Shown piece by piece: positions 6,409 to 14,721 of a DNA stretch of 22,030 nucleotides; the stretch's first letter is position 1, and every line of letters starts with the position of its first letter. The notes under the pieces were generated by a model, which worked only from the letters and a program-made list of their open reading frames with translations, was not told the origin of the DNA and ran no database searches. Made by a program: the position numbers and the translations under genes. The stretch is from CALKAL01 sp051846895 (lineage in GTDB: Bacteria > Bacillota > Bacilli > Bacillales > Alkalibacillaceae): the NCBI GenBank assembly GCA_051846895.1, contig JBPYCQ010000026.1, positions 1 through 22,030 on the forward strand, read 5' to 3'.

Positions 6409-8350
6409 CAATCATCTCGAACGATTCAATTTCCTCATGAAGCTGTTCCCATTCCTCCATTAGTTCTTCTAGACGTTCCTCGTGTTGTTTAATCAGCTCG
6501 TTAATTTCCTGTAATTTGGCGTAGTCATTAATATATTCTTCATCAAATAACTTATTTTGTTCTACCTCAATTAATTCTTCACATTCAGATATTTCCGATT
6601 CAACTCTTTCAAGTTTTCTTTCTAACTTTCTAAGTTCTTTTTGTTGCTCTTTATTAATAGAGAAACGTTTTTGCTGCTGGGACGTATCATCTTTTTCCTC
6701 TTGTTTCTTCATTGCTTCTAGTTCAGATTCTTCTTGTAGTTTTTCAATATAATAATCGTAATCTCCGATAAACATGCGACAGCCTGTTCTTTTCATTTCG
6801 AGAATGTGTGTTGCGATCCGATTGATAAAAAAACGGTCGTGGGACACAAATAAAATCGTACCCGGAAAATCAGCTAATGCTGCCTCCAACACTTCTTTAC
6901 TATCTAAATCTAGATGGTTCGTCGGCTCGTCCATAACAAGCACATTCGCTTGTTGCAACATTAGTTTCGCTAGTAATAAGCGCGCTTTTTCTCCACCACT
7001 TAGTTGTCCAACCGTTTTCAACACATCATCACCTGAAAAAAGAAAATTACCTAATATTGTTCTAATTTCTCTTTCAGGTTTGTGAGGATAATCATCCCAT
7101 AACTCTTGTAACGCTGTCTTACTTTTATTTAAACTTGATTGTTCTTGATCATAATAGCCAAACTGAACATTTGTACCGTATTGGATGTCGCCTTCAACAT
7201 ACTCCAACTTCTTTAATATAGCTTTAAGCAACGTTGATTTCCCAATTCCGTTAGGTCCAACAATCGCGATTCGTTCGCCTCTATTAACTGAAAAAGATAC
7301 ATGATTAAATACAGGCTCATCAAGTGCTCCATATTTGGCTGATAATTGCTCAACCTTCAATACATCATTCCCACTTTTTCTTTCAATAGCAAATGAGAAC
7401 TTGGCTGAAGCATCGTCGATATCAGGGCGCTCTATCAAATCCATTTTTTCTAGTTGTTTTCTTCTTGATTTCGCTCGTTTACTTGTCGAATCACGTGCAA
7501 TATTTCTTTGAATAAAATCTTCAAGCCTTTTAACTTCTGATTGTTGCTTTTCGAAACGTTTCATTTCAAGAGCGTAGTCTTCAGCTTTTTTCTGTAAAAA
7601 GTAACTATAGTTACCGTTATATTTTTTAACTGAATGAAAAGCAAGGTCGTAAACAATGTCACATGTTTCATCTAAAAAATATCGGTCGTGGGAGACGATA
7701 ACAACAGCGCCTTTATAATTTTTCAAGTAATTTTCTAACCAGCTTAACGTGTCGATATCTAAATGGTTTGTCGGCTCATCAAGAATGAGTAAGTCAGGTT
7801 TGGAAAGAAGTAGTTTTCCTAATGCAAGTCGAGTTTTCTGTCCGCCACTAAGCTCACTGATTGATGTAGATTTATCAAAGGCTCCAAAGTTCAACCCGTG
7901 CAGGACGGCTTCAATCTCAGCTTCGTATTGGAAACCGCCTTTTTCCTGAAAAAGATTTTGTTTCTCATCATATGTGGCAAGTAACTGTTGATAAGATTCT
8001 TCATCGACCATCATGTTAGAATCAGCCATTTCAGTTTCTAGCTGACGTAATTCCTTTTCTAAATTAATTAAGGGTTGAAATACAGTTAACATTTCATTCC
8101 AAATCGATTGTTCTGAATCTAAACCAGTATGCTGGTCTAAATAACCAATCGTCACATCTTTTGGTTTGAAGATCTCTCCTTCATCATAGGAATATTGTCC
8201 AGACATTATTTTTAACAGTGTAGATTTACCTGCTCCATTACGTCCAACAATGGCAATTCGGTCGTCATGATGTACTTCTAATTTAATTTTCGATAAAATA
8301 ATGTCAGCGCCAAAATATTTGCTCACATTATTGAGTTGCATGACTATCAT
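6395..8350 (-). CDS. ydiF: ABC-F family ATPase YdiF
   Basis: A soluble protein with two ABC domains in tandem and no membrane segments, so an ABC-F translation factor or antibiotic-resistance-type ribosome binder rather than a transporter. Domain 1: Walker A GRNGAGKST (36-44), LSGGQ (167-171), DEPTNHLD (191-198). An interdomain linker of charged helices (about 240-320) would reach the tRNA sites of the ribosome. Domain 2: GPNGIGKST (365-373), LSGGE (450-454), DEPTNHLD (474-481). A Glu/Lys-rich coiled coil fills 535-645. The 651-aa length fits YdiF. ATG at 8350 has GAGGTGA 6 nt upstream. It diverges from rex. The precise function of YdiF is not settled. Confidence 0.93.
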   Translation of the reverse strand: MIVMQLNNVSKYFGADIILSKIKLEVHHDDRIAIVGRNGAGKSTLLKIMSGQYSYDEGEIFKPKDVTIGYLDQHTGLDSEQSIWNEMLTVFQPLINLEKELRQLETEMADSNMMVDEESYQQLLATYDEKQNLFQEKGGFQYEAEIEAVLHGLNFGAFDKSTSISELSGGQKTRLALGKLLLSKPDLLILDEPTNHLDIDTLSWLENYLKNYKGAVVIVSHDRYFLDETCDIVYDLAFHSVKKYNGNYSYFLQKKAEDYALEMKRFEKQQSEVKRLEDFIQRNIARDSTSKRAKSRRKQLEKMDLIERPDIDDASAKFSFAIERKSGNDVLKVEQLSAKYGALDEPVFNHVSFSVNRGERIAIVGPNGIGKSTLLKAILKKLEYVEGDIQYGTNVQFGYYDQEQSSLNKSKTALQELWDDYPHKPEREIRTILGNFLFSGDDVLKTVGQLSGGEKARLLLAKLMLQQANVLVMDEPTNHLDLDSKEVLEAALADFPGTILFVSHDRFFINRIATHILEMKRTGCRMFIGDYDYYIEKLQEESELEAMKKQEEKDDTSQQQKRFSINKEQQKELRKLERKLERVESEISECEELIEVEQNKLFDEEYINDYAKLQEINELIKQHEERLEELMEEWEQLHEEIESFEMIDTSN

Positions 8351-8354
8351 TATT

Positions 8355-8383
8355 TTTCACCTCAACGTGACCTAGTGTATAAT
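8355..8383 (+). promoter_or_regulatory. rex promoter (putative)
   Basis: A consensus -10 TATAAT (8378-8383) with a weak -35 TTTCAC (8355-8360) at 17-nt spacing. This leaves a leader of roughly 55 nt before rex. It overlaps the ydiF promoter and the ydiF ribosome binding site. No Rex operator (TTGTGAA-N4-TTCACAA) is visible. Confidence 0.4.
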
Positions 8384-8403
8384 ATTTTATCATTAATAAG
8401 CAA
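8376..8403 (-). promoter_or_regulatory. ydiF promoter (putative)
   Basis: On the minus strand -35 TTGCTT (8398-8403), 16-nt spacer, -10 TATACA (8376-8381), 26 nt before the start codon. It shares bases with the proposed rex -10 on the other strand, so the two promoters would compete. Confidence 0.45.
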
Positions 8404-8445
8404 TGCCTGATATATAAACGTTTTAAATGAAAAGGGGACTTATAT

Positions 8446-9069
8446 ATGAAAGAGGACCGCATACCACAGGCAACAGCTAAACGTTTGCCGCTTTATTATA
8501 GACAATTAAATCTACTGCATAACCAAGGTAAACGAAGAATTTCTTCTAGAGAATTAAGTGAAATTATCAAAGTTGATCCAGCTACTATTCGAAAAGATTT
8601 TTCTTATTTTGGTGAATTAGGACGGAAAGGATATGGGTATGATATTAATCATCTCATCCAATTTTTCAAAAAATTACTCGACCATGATGAGGTGGCTAAA
8701 GTAGCACTTATTGGGGTTGGTAATTTAGGGACAGCACTTTTACACTATAATTTTATGAAAAAAGATAATACACGTATAGAAGTTGCATTTGATCAAAATA
8801 AATCTAAAGTCGGCCAGACGATTGCTGATGTCCCAATCTATCATATCGATGAGTTAGAGAAAGTACTCGTTGAAAAAAATATTATCGTGGCCATTCTCAC
8901 TGTGCCAGCTCGTGTGGCACAAGAAATTACGAATCGATTAGTTGCAAGTGGAGTGGAAGGAATTTTGAATTTTACTCCTTCAAGACTGACAGTACCTGAT
9001 CATATTCGCATACATCATATCGACTTATCAATCGAACTTCAATCGTTAATATACTTTTTAAGAAATTGA
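8446..9069 (+). CDS. rex: redox-sensing transcriptional repressor Rex
   Basis: Rex (YdiH) represses fermentation and respiration genes and leaves DNA when NADH rises relative to NAD+. The N-terminal winged helix (IPQATAKRLPLYYR, then SSRELSEIIKVDPATIRKDFSYFGELG, about 6-60) is nearly diagnostic. A Rossmann domain follows with GVGNLG (90-95) and FDQNKSKVG, and a C-terminal swapped helix ends IELQSLIYFLRN. At 207 aa it lacks the last few residues of B. subtilis Rex. ATG follows AAAAGGGGA by 8 nt. In B. subtilis the tat and moaC genes are close by; here an MFS gene follows instead. Confidence 0.96.
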   Translation: MKEDRIPQATAKRLPLYYRQLNLLHNQGKRRISSRELSEIIKVDPATIRKDFSYFGELGRKGYGYDINHLIQFFKKLLDHDEVAKVALIGVGNLGTALLHYNFMKKDNTRIEVAFDQNKSKVGQTIADVPIYHIDELEKVLVEKNIIVAILTVPARVAQEITNRLVASGVEGILNFTPSRLTVPDHIRIHHIDLSIELQSLIYFLRN

Positions 9070-9089
9070 GGCTAATCTGGCCTCTTTTA
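9068..9089 (+). terminator. possible short terminator after rex
   Basis: GAGGC and GCCTC form a 5-bp stem around 7 nt, followed by TTTTA. The stem starts within the rex stop codon. It is short, so termination is probably partial. Confidence 0.45.
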
Positions 9090-9098
9090 TTTGTCATT

Positions 9099-9126
9099 TT
9101 GCATACTAGCATAAATGGAGTAAAAT
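9099..9126 (+). promoter_or_regulatory. promoter of the MFS gene (putative)
   Basis: -35 TTGCAT (9099-9104), 16-nt spacer, -10 TAAAAT (9121-9126), about 50 nt upstream of the MFS start. Both boxes are one or two bases off consensus. Confidence 0.5.
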
Positions 9127-9175
9127 AGTTCGTATAGCGAAATGGTTTGACAACTTGCTAGATGGAGGAACTTAA

Positions 9176-10573
9176 ATGGGTAAAGAAACAAACAAATGGC
9201 TAGTCGTATTATCGGTTCTATTCGGAACGTTTACCGTTATTTTAAATAATAGTATGTTAAACCCAGTGTTACCGAGCTTTGAAAAAATATTTAATTCAGA
9301 CGCGGTCGGAGTTGGCTGGATTTTAACGATGTTCATGATCGCCATGGGGATGACGATGCCATTAACAGGGTATGTAGGAGATCGCTTTGGCAAAAAGACC
9401 GTCTATATTTGTGGGTTAATCTTATTTGCGACAGGATCACTATTAGGAGCGATGTCACAAACGTTAAGCATGGTTATCATTGCACGTGCTGTTCAAGGAG
9501 TGGCAGGTGGACTCATGATGCCGAATGCGATGGCGTTAATCTTCCAGGCCTTCCCTAAAAACGAATGAGGATTTGCTGTTGGTATTTATGGTATTGCCGT
9601 TATGATTGCCCCAGCAATTGGACCGACTATCGGAGGAATTATTGCTGATTATTTTGACTGGTATTTTTTATTTTTATTTAATATTCCTTTTGCATTGATC
9701 AGTTTATTTTTCTCAACAAAATATTTAGTCCCAACACCAGCAGATCCATCATTAAAATTTGATTTCAAAGGGTTTGTATTAATAACGTTAGGGATAGGAT
9801 CACTTCTTTACGTGCTAGGCCAAGGTAGAGATATAGGTGGATTTTTCAGCACGATGAACATTTCATTAATTATTATTGGATTAGTGCTAACCTTTGTATT
9901 CGTGCGGTATGAATTGAAGAAAGATCAGCCATTACTTGATTTATCAGTTTTTAAAGTAAAAACGTACCGATATTCGATACTCGTGACATCGTCGGCATCA
10001 ATCGGGCTGTTTTCTTCTTTATTTTTACTACCTTATTTAATTCAAGAAGCTTATGGATTAGGAAAAATTGCGACGGGTTTAATCTTTTTACCGAGTGCAT
10101 TGGCTAGCGGAGTTTTTATGTCAATTGGGGGAAAAATTTTAGATCTAAAAGGGCCGAGAGTCGTTGTGCCGACCGGACTAATAATTATTACCTTAGCTTG
10201 TATTATGTACGGTTTTGTTGATCTATCAACAGCGTTCTGGGTTCTGATTCTCATAAATATCGTACATGGATTAGGCTTAGGCTTTGGAAATATGCCAGCA
10301 ACAACAGCTGGGATGAATTCAATTCCAGACCATTTAGTTGCACAAGGTTCTGCGATGAATAATTTGATTAGACAGATTGCTTCGTCGATGGCCATCGTAT
10401 TCTTTTCAGTCTATTATGAGGTAAGAAAAGGGCAATATATGCTGCTTGAATCAACGACAGCACAGGAAGCAACGCTAAAGGCAATTAATGAATCCTTTTT
10501 AATAGCTGCAGTGTTAGTCGCACTAGCTATACCAGCAGCTTACAAGATGAAAGGTGTTCAAGAGGAAAAATAA
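9176..10573 (+). pseudogene. DHA2-family MFS drug/H+ antiporter, interrupted by one in-frame TGA
   Basis: The full frame encodes about 465 residues of an EmrB/QacA-type 14-TM drug:proton antiporter. The N-terminal part has LTGYVGDRFGKK (motif A between TM2 and TM3), the arginine-containing ARAVQGVAGGLMMP (TM4 area), and after the stop APAIGPTIGG (motif C of antiporters, TM5). A TGA at 9566-9568 follows PKNE, exactly where relatives normally have Arg (PKNERG), so a single CGA to TGA change explains it. No frameshift or other damage is visible and the rest reads as intact, so the lesion is recent, a sequencing error, or read through at low level. A strong GGAGG lies 9 nt before the ATG. Substrate unknown. 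Confidence 0.85.
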
Positions 10574-10610
10574 AATAAGGGATGAGAAGAACTCATCCCT
10601 TATTATTTTT
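10574..10610. terminator. bidirectional terminator between the MFS gene and ydiK
   Basis: A perfect 13-bp stem, AATAAGGGATGAG and CTCATCCCTTATT, loop AAGAA, with a T-run on the plus side and A-rich sequence on the other side. It serves both convergent genes; the ydiK stop codon lies in the stem. Confidence 0.9.
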
Positions 10611-10793
10611 ATTTAATTTCATATGGGCATTAAACAATCGGATGCTAACACCGATGTTAAGCGTTGCGACGATTGTAAAAATGATTGTTGGGAGGTGCCA
10701 AATCGTATCTGTTTTACTAAGAACAGCGATATAGATAAATCCACAGCCCATTAAAAAATATACAATTGCTAAAAATAGTGGCGAAATTCGCAT
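10593..10793 (-). CDS. ydiK: YdiK-family small membrane protein (DUF4305-like)
   Basis: A 66-aa protein with two hydrophobic helices (about 5-23 and 33-52) and a basic C-terminus (HMKLNKNNKG). Size, topology, and position just downstream of ydiL next to groESL match B. subtilis YdiK, a protein of unknown function; I assign it mainly from context. Its GGAGGATAA binding site is formed by the last codons of ydiL, and only 3 nt separate the two genes, so they are translationally coupled. Confidence 0.75.
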   Translation of the reverse strand: MRISPLFLAIVYFLMGCGFIYIAVLSKTDTIWHLPTIIFTIVATLNIGVSIRLFNAHMKLNKNNKG

Positions 10794-10796
10794 CAG

Positions 10797-11516
10797 TTAT
10801 CCTCCAAAAAATATTGCTAAAGCATTTTCATATTGTTGTAGCTTTCTTTCTAACTCTTCAATATCAACAAATAGTTGAACGACGACTACATAACCGTTCA
10901 TCATTGCATGAACGATGATTGGAACGATAATTCGTTTCGTTTTTACATAAAGGAAGGCAAAGACTAACCCCATAGCTATATAGGATAGTATAAAATTAAA
11001 ATCCCAATGTAGGACAGCGAATGTCAATGCAGACAAAATGGCCGCAATGAAAAAGTTCATTCGCTTATGTAATTCACCAAATATAATTTTTCTAAAAATA
11101 ATCTCTTCTAATATCGGAGCAAAAAGTACAATCACAATAACTAAAAATGTATTGACTTCAACCATTTCCATAATAGAAGCGGTATTCTCTGAAGGCTCAT
11201 CTACTCCAATGTATTCTATTGTAATGTAATTAGCAATGACTTGAGAAAAAATGGCTAGAAAAAATCCTAATAGTGACCATTTTATAATAGTTCCGAACGT
11301 TGGCCCACTGCGCATAGATGTTTCTTTCATATCAGGTTGAAGCAGCTTTAAAATCATAATAACAGCAATGAAATTACTAATAATTAACCAATGAATTCCA
11401 GCTTCATCGACCGTCAAATGAGGGAAAAAGGCAAGTATAATTGGTGCACCGATGATAACTGAAAGCTGTGCAACTAATACGTAGGTCAAAATGATTAACC
11501 AATATCGTTTCGGCAA
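10797..11516 (-). CDS. ydiL: CPBP-family intramembrane metalloprotease YdiL
   Basis: A 239-aa polytopic membrane protein with the CPBP/Abi (CAAX prenyl protease-like) motifs in order: EEIIFR with the paired Glu at 137-138 and Arg142, FAVLH (Phe166, His170), and HAMMN (His203, Asn207). These Glu and His residues form the catalytic centre in the Rce1 family. About seven hydrophobic segments are visible. The start is TTG at 11516, supported by AAGGAG 9 nt upstream. In B. subtilis the gene has the same place beside groES. The substrate is unknown; relatives act in bacteriocin immunity or membrane protein processing. Confidence 0.88.
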   Translation of the reverse strand: MPKRYWLIILTYVLVAQLSVIIGAPIILAFFPHLTVDEAGIHWLIISNFIAVIMILKLLQPDMKETSMRSGPTFGTIIKWSLLGFFLAIFSQVIANYITIEYIGVDEPSENTASIMEMVEVNTFLVIVIVLFAPILEEIIFRKIIFGELHKRMNFFIAAILSALTFAVLHWDFNFILSYIAMGLVFAFLYVKTKRIIVPIIVHAMMNGYVVVVQLFVDIEELERKLQQYENALAIFFGG

Positions 11517-11652
11517 AAAAATCGTCTCCTTCTATGTCAATCTATATAGGTTGTACACTGTTATATTTATGTTTACGGACATCATTAGATGACCTCTCTT
11601 AAACATTCTATACTAAAGAATAAAATGAAACAAAAATTTTACTACAAAACAC

Positions 11653-11681
11653 TTGCAAAAAAAAATGGAATTATTTATTAT
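11653..11681 (+). promoter_or_regulatory. groESL sigma-A promoter
   Basis: -35 TTGCAA (11653-11658), 17-nt spacer, -10 TATTAT (11676-11681). The CIRCE operator starts 12 nt after the -10, at the expected transcription start. Confidence 0.75.
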
Positions 11682-11692
11682 ATTAATTGGAA

Positions 11693-11719
11693 TTAGCACT
11701 CACTAATGTCAAGTGCTAA
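11693..11719 (+). promoter_or_regulatory. CIRCE operator for HrcA
   Basis: TTAGCACTC, nine bases, then AAGTGCTAA, matching the CIRCE consensus (TTAGCACTC-N9-GAGTGCTAA) with one change in the right arm (A for G). It places groESL under HrcA heat-shock repression, with GroEL itself helping HrcA fold, as established in Bacillus. Confidence 0.95.
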
Positions 11720-11758
11720 TAATCATCTTCAACAAAAAATTGGAGGAGGTTATCTATC

Positions 11759-12043
11759 GTGCTTAAGCCACTAGGTGATCGAGTAGTTGTAGAAGTATTA
11801 GAACAAGAAGAAAAAACAGCTAGCGGAATCGTTTTACCTGATTCTGCAAAGGAAAAACCACAAGAAGGTAAAGTGGTTGCAGTTGGTTCAGGTCATTTAA
11901 CTGACAACGGAGAAAAAGTAGCATTAGAAGTCAAAGTAGGGGACCAAGTTATCTACTCTAAATTCGCAGGCACAGAAGTTAAACAAGGTGATAAGGAATA
12001 TCTTGTACTTCGCGAAAGTGACATTTTAGCAGTTATTGAATAA
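11759..12043 (+). CDS. groES: co-chaperonin GroES
   Basis: The 94-aa GroES lid subunit forms a heptameric cap on GroEL. It starts MLKPLGDRVVVE and contains the mobile loop EEKTASGIVLPDSAKEKPQ (about 17-35) that docks on GroEL, and ends ESDILAVIE. The start codon is GTG, behind a strong GGAGGAGG site 9 nt upstream; a non-ATG start with the same protein N-terminus is also usual in B. subtilis. It is the first gene of the CIRCE-controlled operon, 33 nt ahead of groEL. Confidence 0.98.
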   Translation: MLKPLGDRVVVEVLEQEEKTASGIVLPDSAKEKPQEGKVVAVGSGHLTDNGEKVALEVKVGDQVIYSKFAGTEVKQGDKEYLVLRESDILAVIE

Positions 12044-12076
12044 TAAACTTTGGAAAAAATGAGGAGGGCATAAACG

Positions 12077-13699
12077 ATGGCTAAAGAAATTAAATTTAGC
12101 GAAGATGGCCGCCGCGCGATGCTTCGAGGCGTGGACACTTTAGCAAACGCAGTTAAAGTAACTCTAGGACCAAAAGGACGTAACGTAGTCTTAGAAAAGA
12201 AATTCGGTTCACCACTTATTACTAACGATGGTGTAACCATTGCAAAAGAAATCGAATTAGAAGACCGTTTTGAAAATATGGGTGCACAATTAGTATCTGA
12301 AGTAGCATCTAAAACTAACGATGTTGCTGGTGACGGTACAACAACTGCAACAGTATTAGCTCAAGCAATGATCCGTGAAGGACTTAAAAACGTGACAGCT
12401 GGTGCGAACCCTGTTGGCATTCGCCGCGGAATCGAACAAGCAGTTGAAGTTGCAACAGAAGAATTAGCTAAAATTTCTAAACCAATTGAAGGTAAAGAAT
12501 CAATCTCACAAGTAGCTGCCATCTCAGCATCTGATGACGAGGTTGGCGAGTTAATCGCGGAAGCTATGGAACGTGTAGGTAATGATGGTGTTATTACGAT
12601 TGAAGAATCTAAAGGCTTCTCTACTGAGCTAGAAGTCGTAGAAGGTATGCAATTCGATCGTGGATATGCATCTCCATACATGGTAACAGACCAAGATAAG
12701 ATGGAAGCAGTTCTTGAAGATCCATATATCTTAATTACTGATAAAAAGATTTCAAGCATTCAAGAAGTATTACCTTTACTTGAGCAAGTGGTGCAGCAAA
12801 GCAAACCAATTTTAATTATCGCTGAAGATGTTGAAGGTGAAGCACTTGCTACATTAGTTGTAAACAAACTACGTGGTACATTCAACGCCGTTGCTGTTAA
12901 AGCTCCTGGATTCGGTGATCGCCGTAAAGCAATGCTTGAAGACATCGCTGTACTAACTGGCGGAGAAGTGATTACAGAAGATTTAGGATTAGATCTTAAA
13001 TCAGCTGGAATCCAGCAGCTAGGACGTGCATCTAAAGTTGTTGTATCAAAAGAAAATACAACAATCGTTGAAGGAGCAGGCGACTCAGCACAAATCGCTG
13101 CACGCGTTAACCAAATTCGTGCACAAGTTGAAGAAACAACGTCAGATTTTGATAAAGAAAAACTACAAGAACGTCTTGCTAAACTAGCAGGCGGAGTTGC
13201 CGTTATCAAAGTCGGTGCAGCAACAGAGACAGAATTAAAAGAGCGTAAACTTCGCATTGAAGACGCACTTAACTCAACACGTGCTGCAGTAGAAGAAGGA
13301 ATCGTTTCAGGTGGTGGAACAGCACTTATTAACGTTTACAAGAAAGTAGCTGACCTCTCACTTGAAGGCGACGAAGCAACAGGTAAAAACATTGTCCTTC
13401 GTGCGTTAGAAGAACCAGTACGCCAAATCGCAACAAACGCTGGACTTGACGGTTCAATCGTTGTTGAGCGTCTGAAAAATGAAGAAGTTGGCGTAGGATT
13501 CAACGCTGCTTCTGGAAAATGGGTTAACATGATCGAAGCGGGTATCGTTGACCCAACGAAAGTGACTCGTTCTGCACTACAAAACGCAGCATCAGTTGCA
13601 GCTATGTTCTTAACAACTGAAGCTGTAGTTGCTGACATCCCAGAAGAAAACCCAGGTGGCGGAATGCCAGACATGGGCGGCATGGGCGGCATGATGTAA
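12077..13699 (+). CDS. groEL: chaperonin GroEL (Hsp60)
   Basis: The 540-aa GroEL subunit forms the double heptameric ring that folds proteins with ATP. Visible are the N-terminal MAKEIKFSEDGRRAML, the nucleotide-binding TLGPKGRNV (29-37) and GDGTTT (85-90, with catalytic Asp86), the apical region with KAPGFGDRRKAMLEDIA, the GGGTAL loop, and the C-terminal GGM-rich tail (GGGMPDMGGMGGMM) inside the cavity. AGGAGGG lies 9 nt before the ATG. It is the second gene of the operon, with no promoter of its own visible. Codon use is more biased than in its neighbours, as expected for high expression. Confidence 0.99.
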   Translation: MAKEIKFSEDGRRAMLRGVDTLANAVKVTLGPKGRNVVLEKKFGSPLITNDGVTIAKEIELEDRFENMGAQLVSEVASKTNDVAGDGTTTATVLAQAMIREGLKNVTAGANPVGIRRGIEQAVEVATEELAKISKPIEGKESISQVAAISASDDEVGELIAEAMERVGNDGVITIEESKGFSTELEVVEGMQFDRGYASPYMVTDQDKMEAVLEDPYILITDKKISSIQEVLPLLEQVVQQSKPILIIAEDVEGEALATLVVNKLRGTFNAVAVKAPGFGDRRKAMLEDIAVLTGGEVITEDLGLDLKSAGIQQLGRASKVVVSKENTTIVEGAGDSAQIAARVNQIRAQVEETTSDFDKEKLQERLAKLAGGVAVIKVGAATETELKERKLRIEDALNSTRAAVEEGIVSGGGTALINVYKKVADLSLEGDEATGKNIVLRALEEPVRQIATNAGLDGSIVVERLKNEEVGVGFNAASGKWVNMIEAGIVDPTKVTRSALQNAASVAAMFLTTEAVVADIPEENPGGGMPDMGGMGGMM

Positions 13700-13787
13700 T
13701 AAGCCGTCTGAACCCTTGATATGAGTGGGTTTTGATGTAAGATGAGAGTGAAATGCTAATAATTTGCTAACATTGAGGTTTTGATCG

Positions 13788-13832
13788 GAAGCTTCTCATG
13801 AGTTCACTAAACTTTTGAGAGGCTTCTTTTTT
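13788..13832 (+). terminator. terminator downstream of groEL
   Basis: GAAGCTTCTCA and TGAGAGGCTTC form an 11-bp stem with one wobble, a 17-nt loop and a run of six T. A weaker AACCC/GGGTTTT hairpin lies at about 13711-13735. Confidence 0.8.
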
Positions 13833-14089
13833 ATCTTTTGTTATGTGTATATACATATATTTATTGTAGTCTGTCGCTACCTATCCATCATTATCTCTAA
13901 ATTGTGTATTGTTCAGTAAAAAAAGGTATAGATGGATCATAATTTTTAATAGGACTGTGAAAGAGGAGCTAATTAAATATGCCTTTATTAATAAAAAAGT
14001 ATTTTTAATCGAAAATTTTACTTTTTTTAAATTAACAGTATTTATATATTATACTAATATTGGAAACAACAAATATTTAGGAGGAAATA
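13833..14089. other. AT-rich intergenic stretch
   Basis: No supported gene. A plus-strand frame is open from 13909 into the membrane-protein gene, but its first 69 codons are Lys, Asn, Ile and Phe rich and have no ribosome binding site, so I treat them as noncoding. A good site, AGGAGG, appears only at 14080-14085. Confidence 0.5.
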
Positions 14090-14152
14090 ATGCTTATATC
14101 AAAGGGGAGAATGCAATGGTTGCACAATTATTTATCGGTATTTATTTTGTAG
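14090..14152 (+). CDS. possible 20-aa leader peptide overlapping the next start
   Basis: An ATG 4 nt after TAGGAGGAAAT, the best ribosome binding site in this area, opens a 20-codon frame (MLISKGRMQW..., ending in TAG). It overlaps, in another frame, the start of the small membrane protein gene at 14116. It could be a leader whose translation opens or blocks the downstream start, or the remains of an older start of that gene after a frameshift. There is no protein-level evidence. Confidence 0.3.
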   Translation: MLISKGRMQWLHNYLSVFIL

Positions 14153-14433
14153 TAAAAGGCATTGTAGAACTCTACTCAAGAAAACCCAATTATTTTCTTT
14201 CGGAAGGCACGATTCAAAGTATTCCTAAAGAGAACTTGTCAAGCTATCTAAAAAGTATAGGAGCTGTTCATATCTTAATTGGTATTATTGTTGCAATGAT
14301 GGGACAAATAGAGTATTGGTATAATCCAAATCTTTGGATATTTATCATAGCATACATTATGATAGTGTTTGCTTTTTTAGGTATTTTATTATATTTAAAT
14401 AAAAAATACTCAGGTAACTATATATTACGATAA
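14116..14433 (+). CDS. small three-TM membrane protein, function unknown
   Basis: A 105-aa protein with hydrophobic segments at about 2-17, 47-63 and 72-92, separated by the polar stretch SRKPNYFLSEGTIQSIPKEN. The layout recalls small DUF3784/SdpI-like membrane proteins, but I cannot assign a family. I start it at the ATG at 14116 because GGGGAG lies 7 nt upstream and because the protein begins directly with a TM helix; the longer in-frame extension is low in complexity. No promoter or terminator is clear. It lies in the decayed zone after groEL and is the only gene there without a visible lesion. Confidence 0.55.
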   Translation: MVAQLFIGIYFVVKGIVELYSRKPNYFLSEGTIQSIPKENLSSYLKSIGAVHILIGIIVAMMGQIEYWYNPNLWIFIIAYIMIVFAFLGILLYLNKKYSGNYILR

Positions 14434-14471
14434 GCACTATTATTAGGATAAGGTTCAATAAATAGTTTTAG

Positions 14472-14618
14472 GTATTATCAAACAAATGGCTACCAAACAG
14501 GATATACACAGCTGAAGCGTCCACTGATAAAGACGAAAAAGCCCAATATTTAGCCCGTACATGGAAATGGTTAGAAACTAAGAATGATTTTGTTCCAATA
14601 AGATATGGTAAAATGTAG
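14472..14618 (+). pseudogene. remnant of an unidentified gene (C-terminal fragment)
   Basis: This frame has no start codon or binding site but reads like protein for about 36 residues before its TAG (EASTDKDEKAQYLARTWKW, then LETKNDFVPIRYGKM). Composition is unlike a random AT-rich frame (Asp, Glu, Trp, Arg). The neighbouring frame just upstream (GYQTGYT) could be its continuation across a frameshift near 14508. I do not recognise the family. Confidence 0.35.
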
Positions 14619-14721
14619 ATGATGGTAATCCACTTCCAATTTATTAACATTTATCAAATGATATTTAATACAGATGATCTATTTTCAGCATCTGTAAATC
14701 TTTTTGATGGGAGGACAGATT

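Noticed and set aside
6307..6492. Plus-strand frame of 61 codons
   Set aside because: It runs from the DnaA-box cluster through the ydiF terminator into the antisense of ydiF; its composition comes from these features.
9566..9568. TGA as a selenocysteine codon
   Set aside because: The site corresponds to a conserved Arg, no selenocysteine insertion hairpin is apparent right after it, and the family has no selenoproteins that I know of.
12361..13692. Several long minus-strand frames opposite groEL
   Set aside because: They are antisense shadows caused by the strong codon bias of groEL, Ser-rich and without binding sites.
14468..14650. Minus-strand frame of 60 codons
   Set aside because: It has no good binding site and lies opposite a plus-strand stretch with more protein-like composition (the remnant at 14472-14618).
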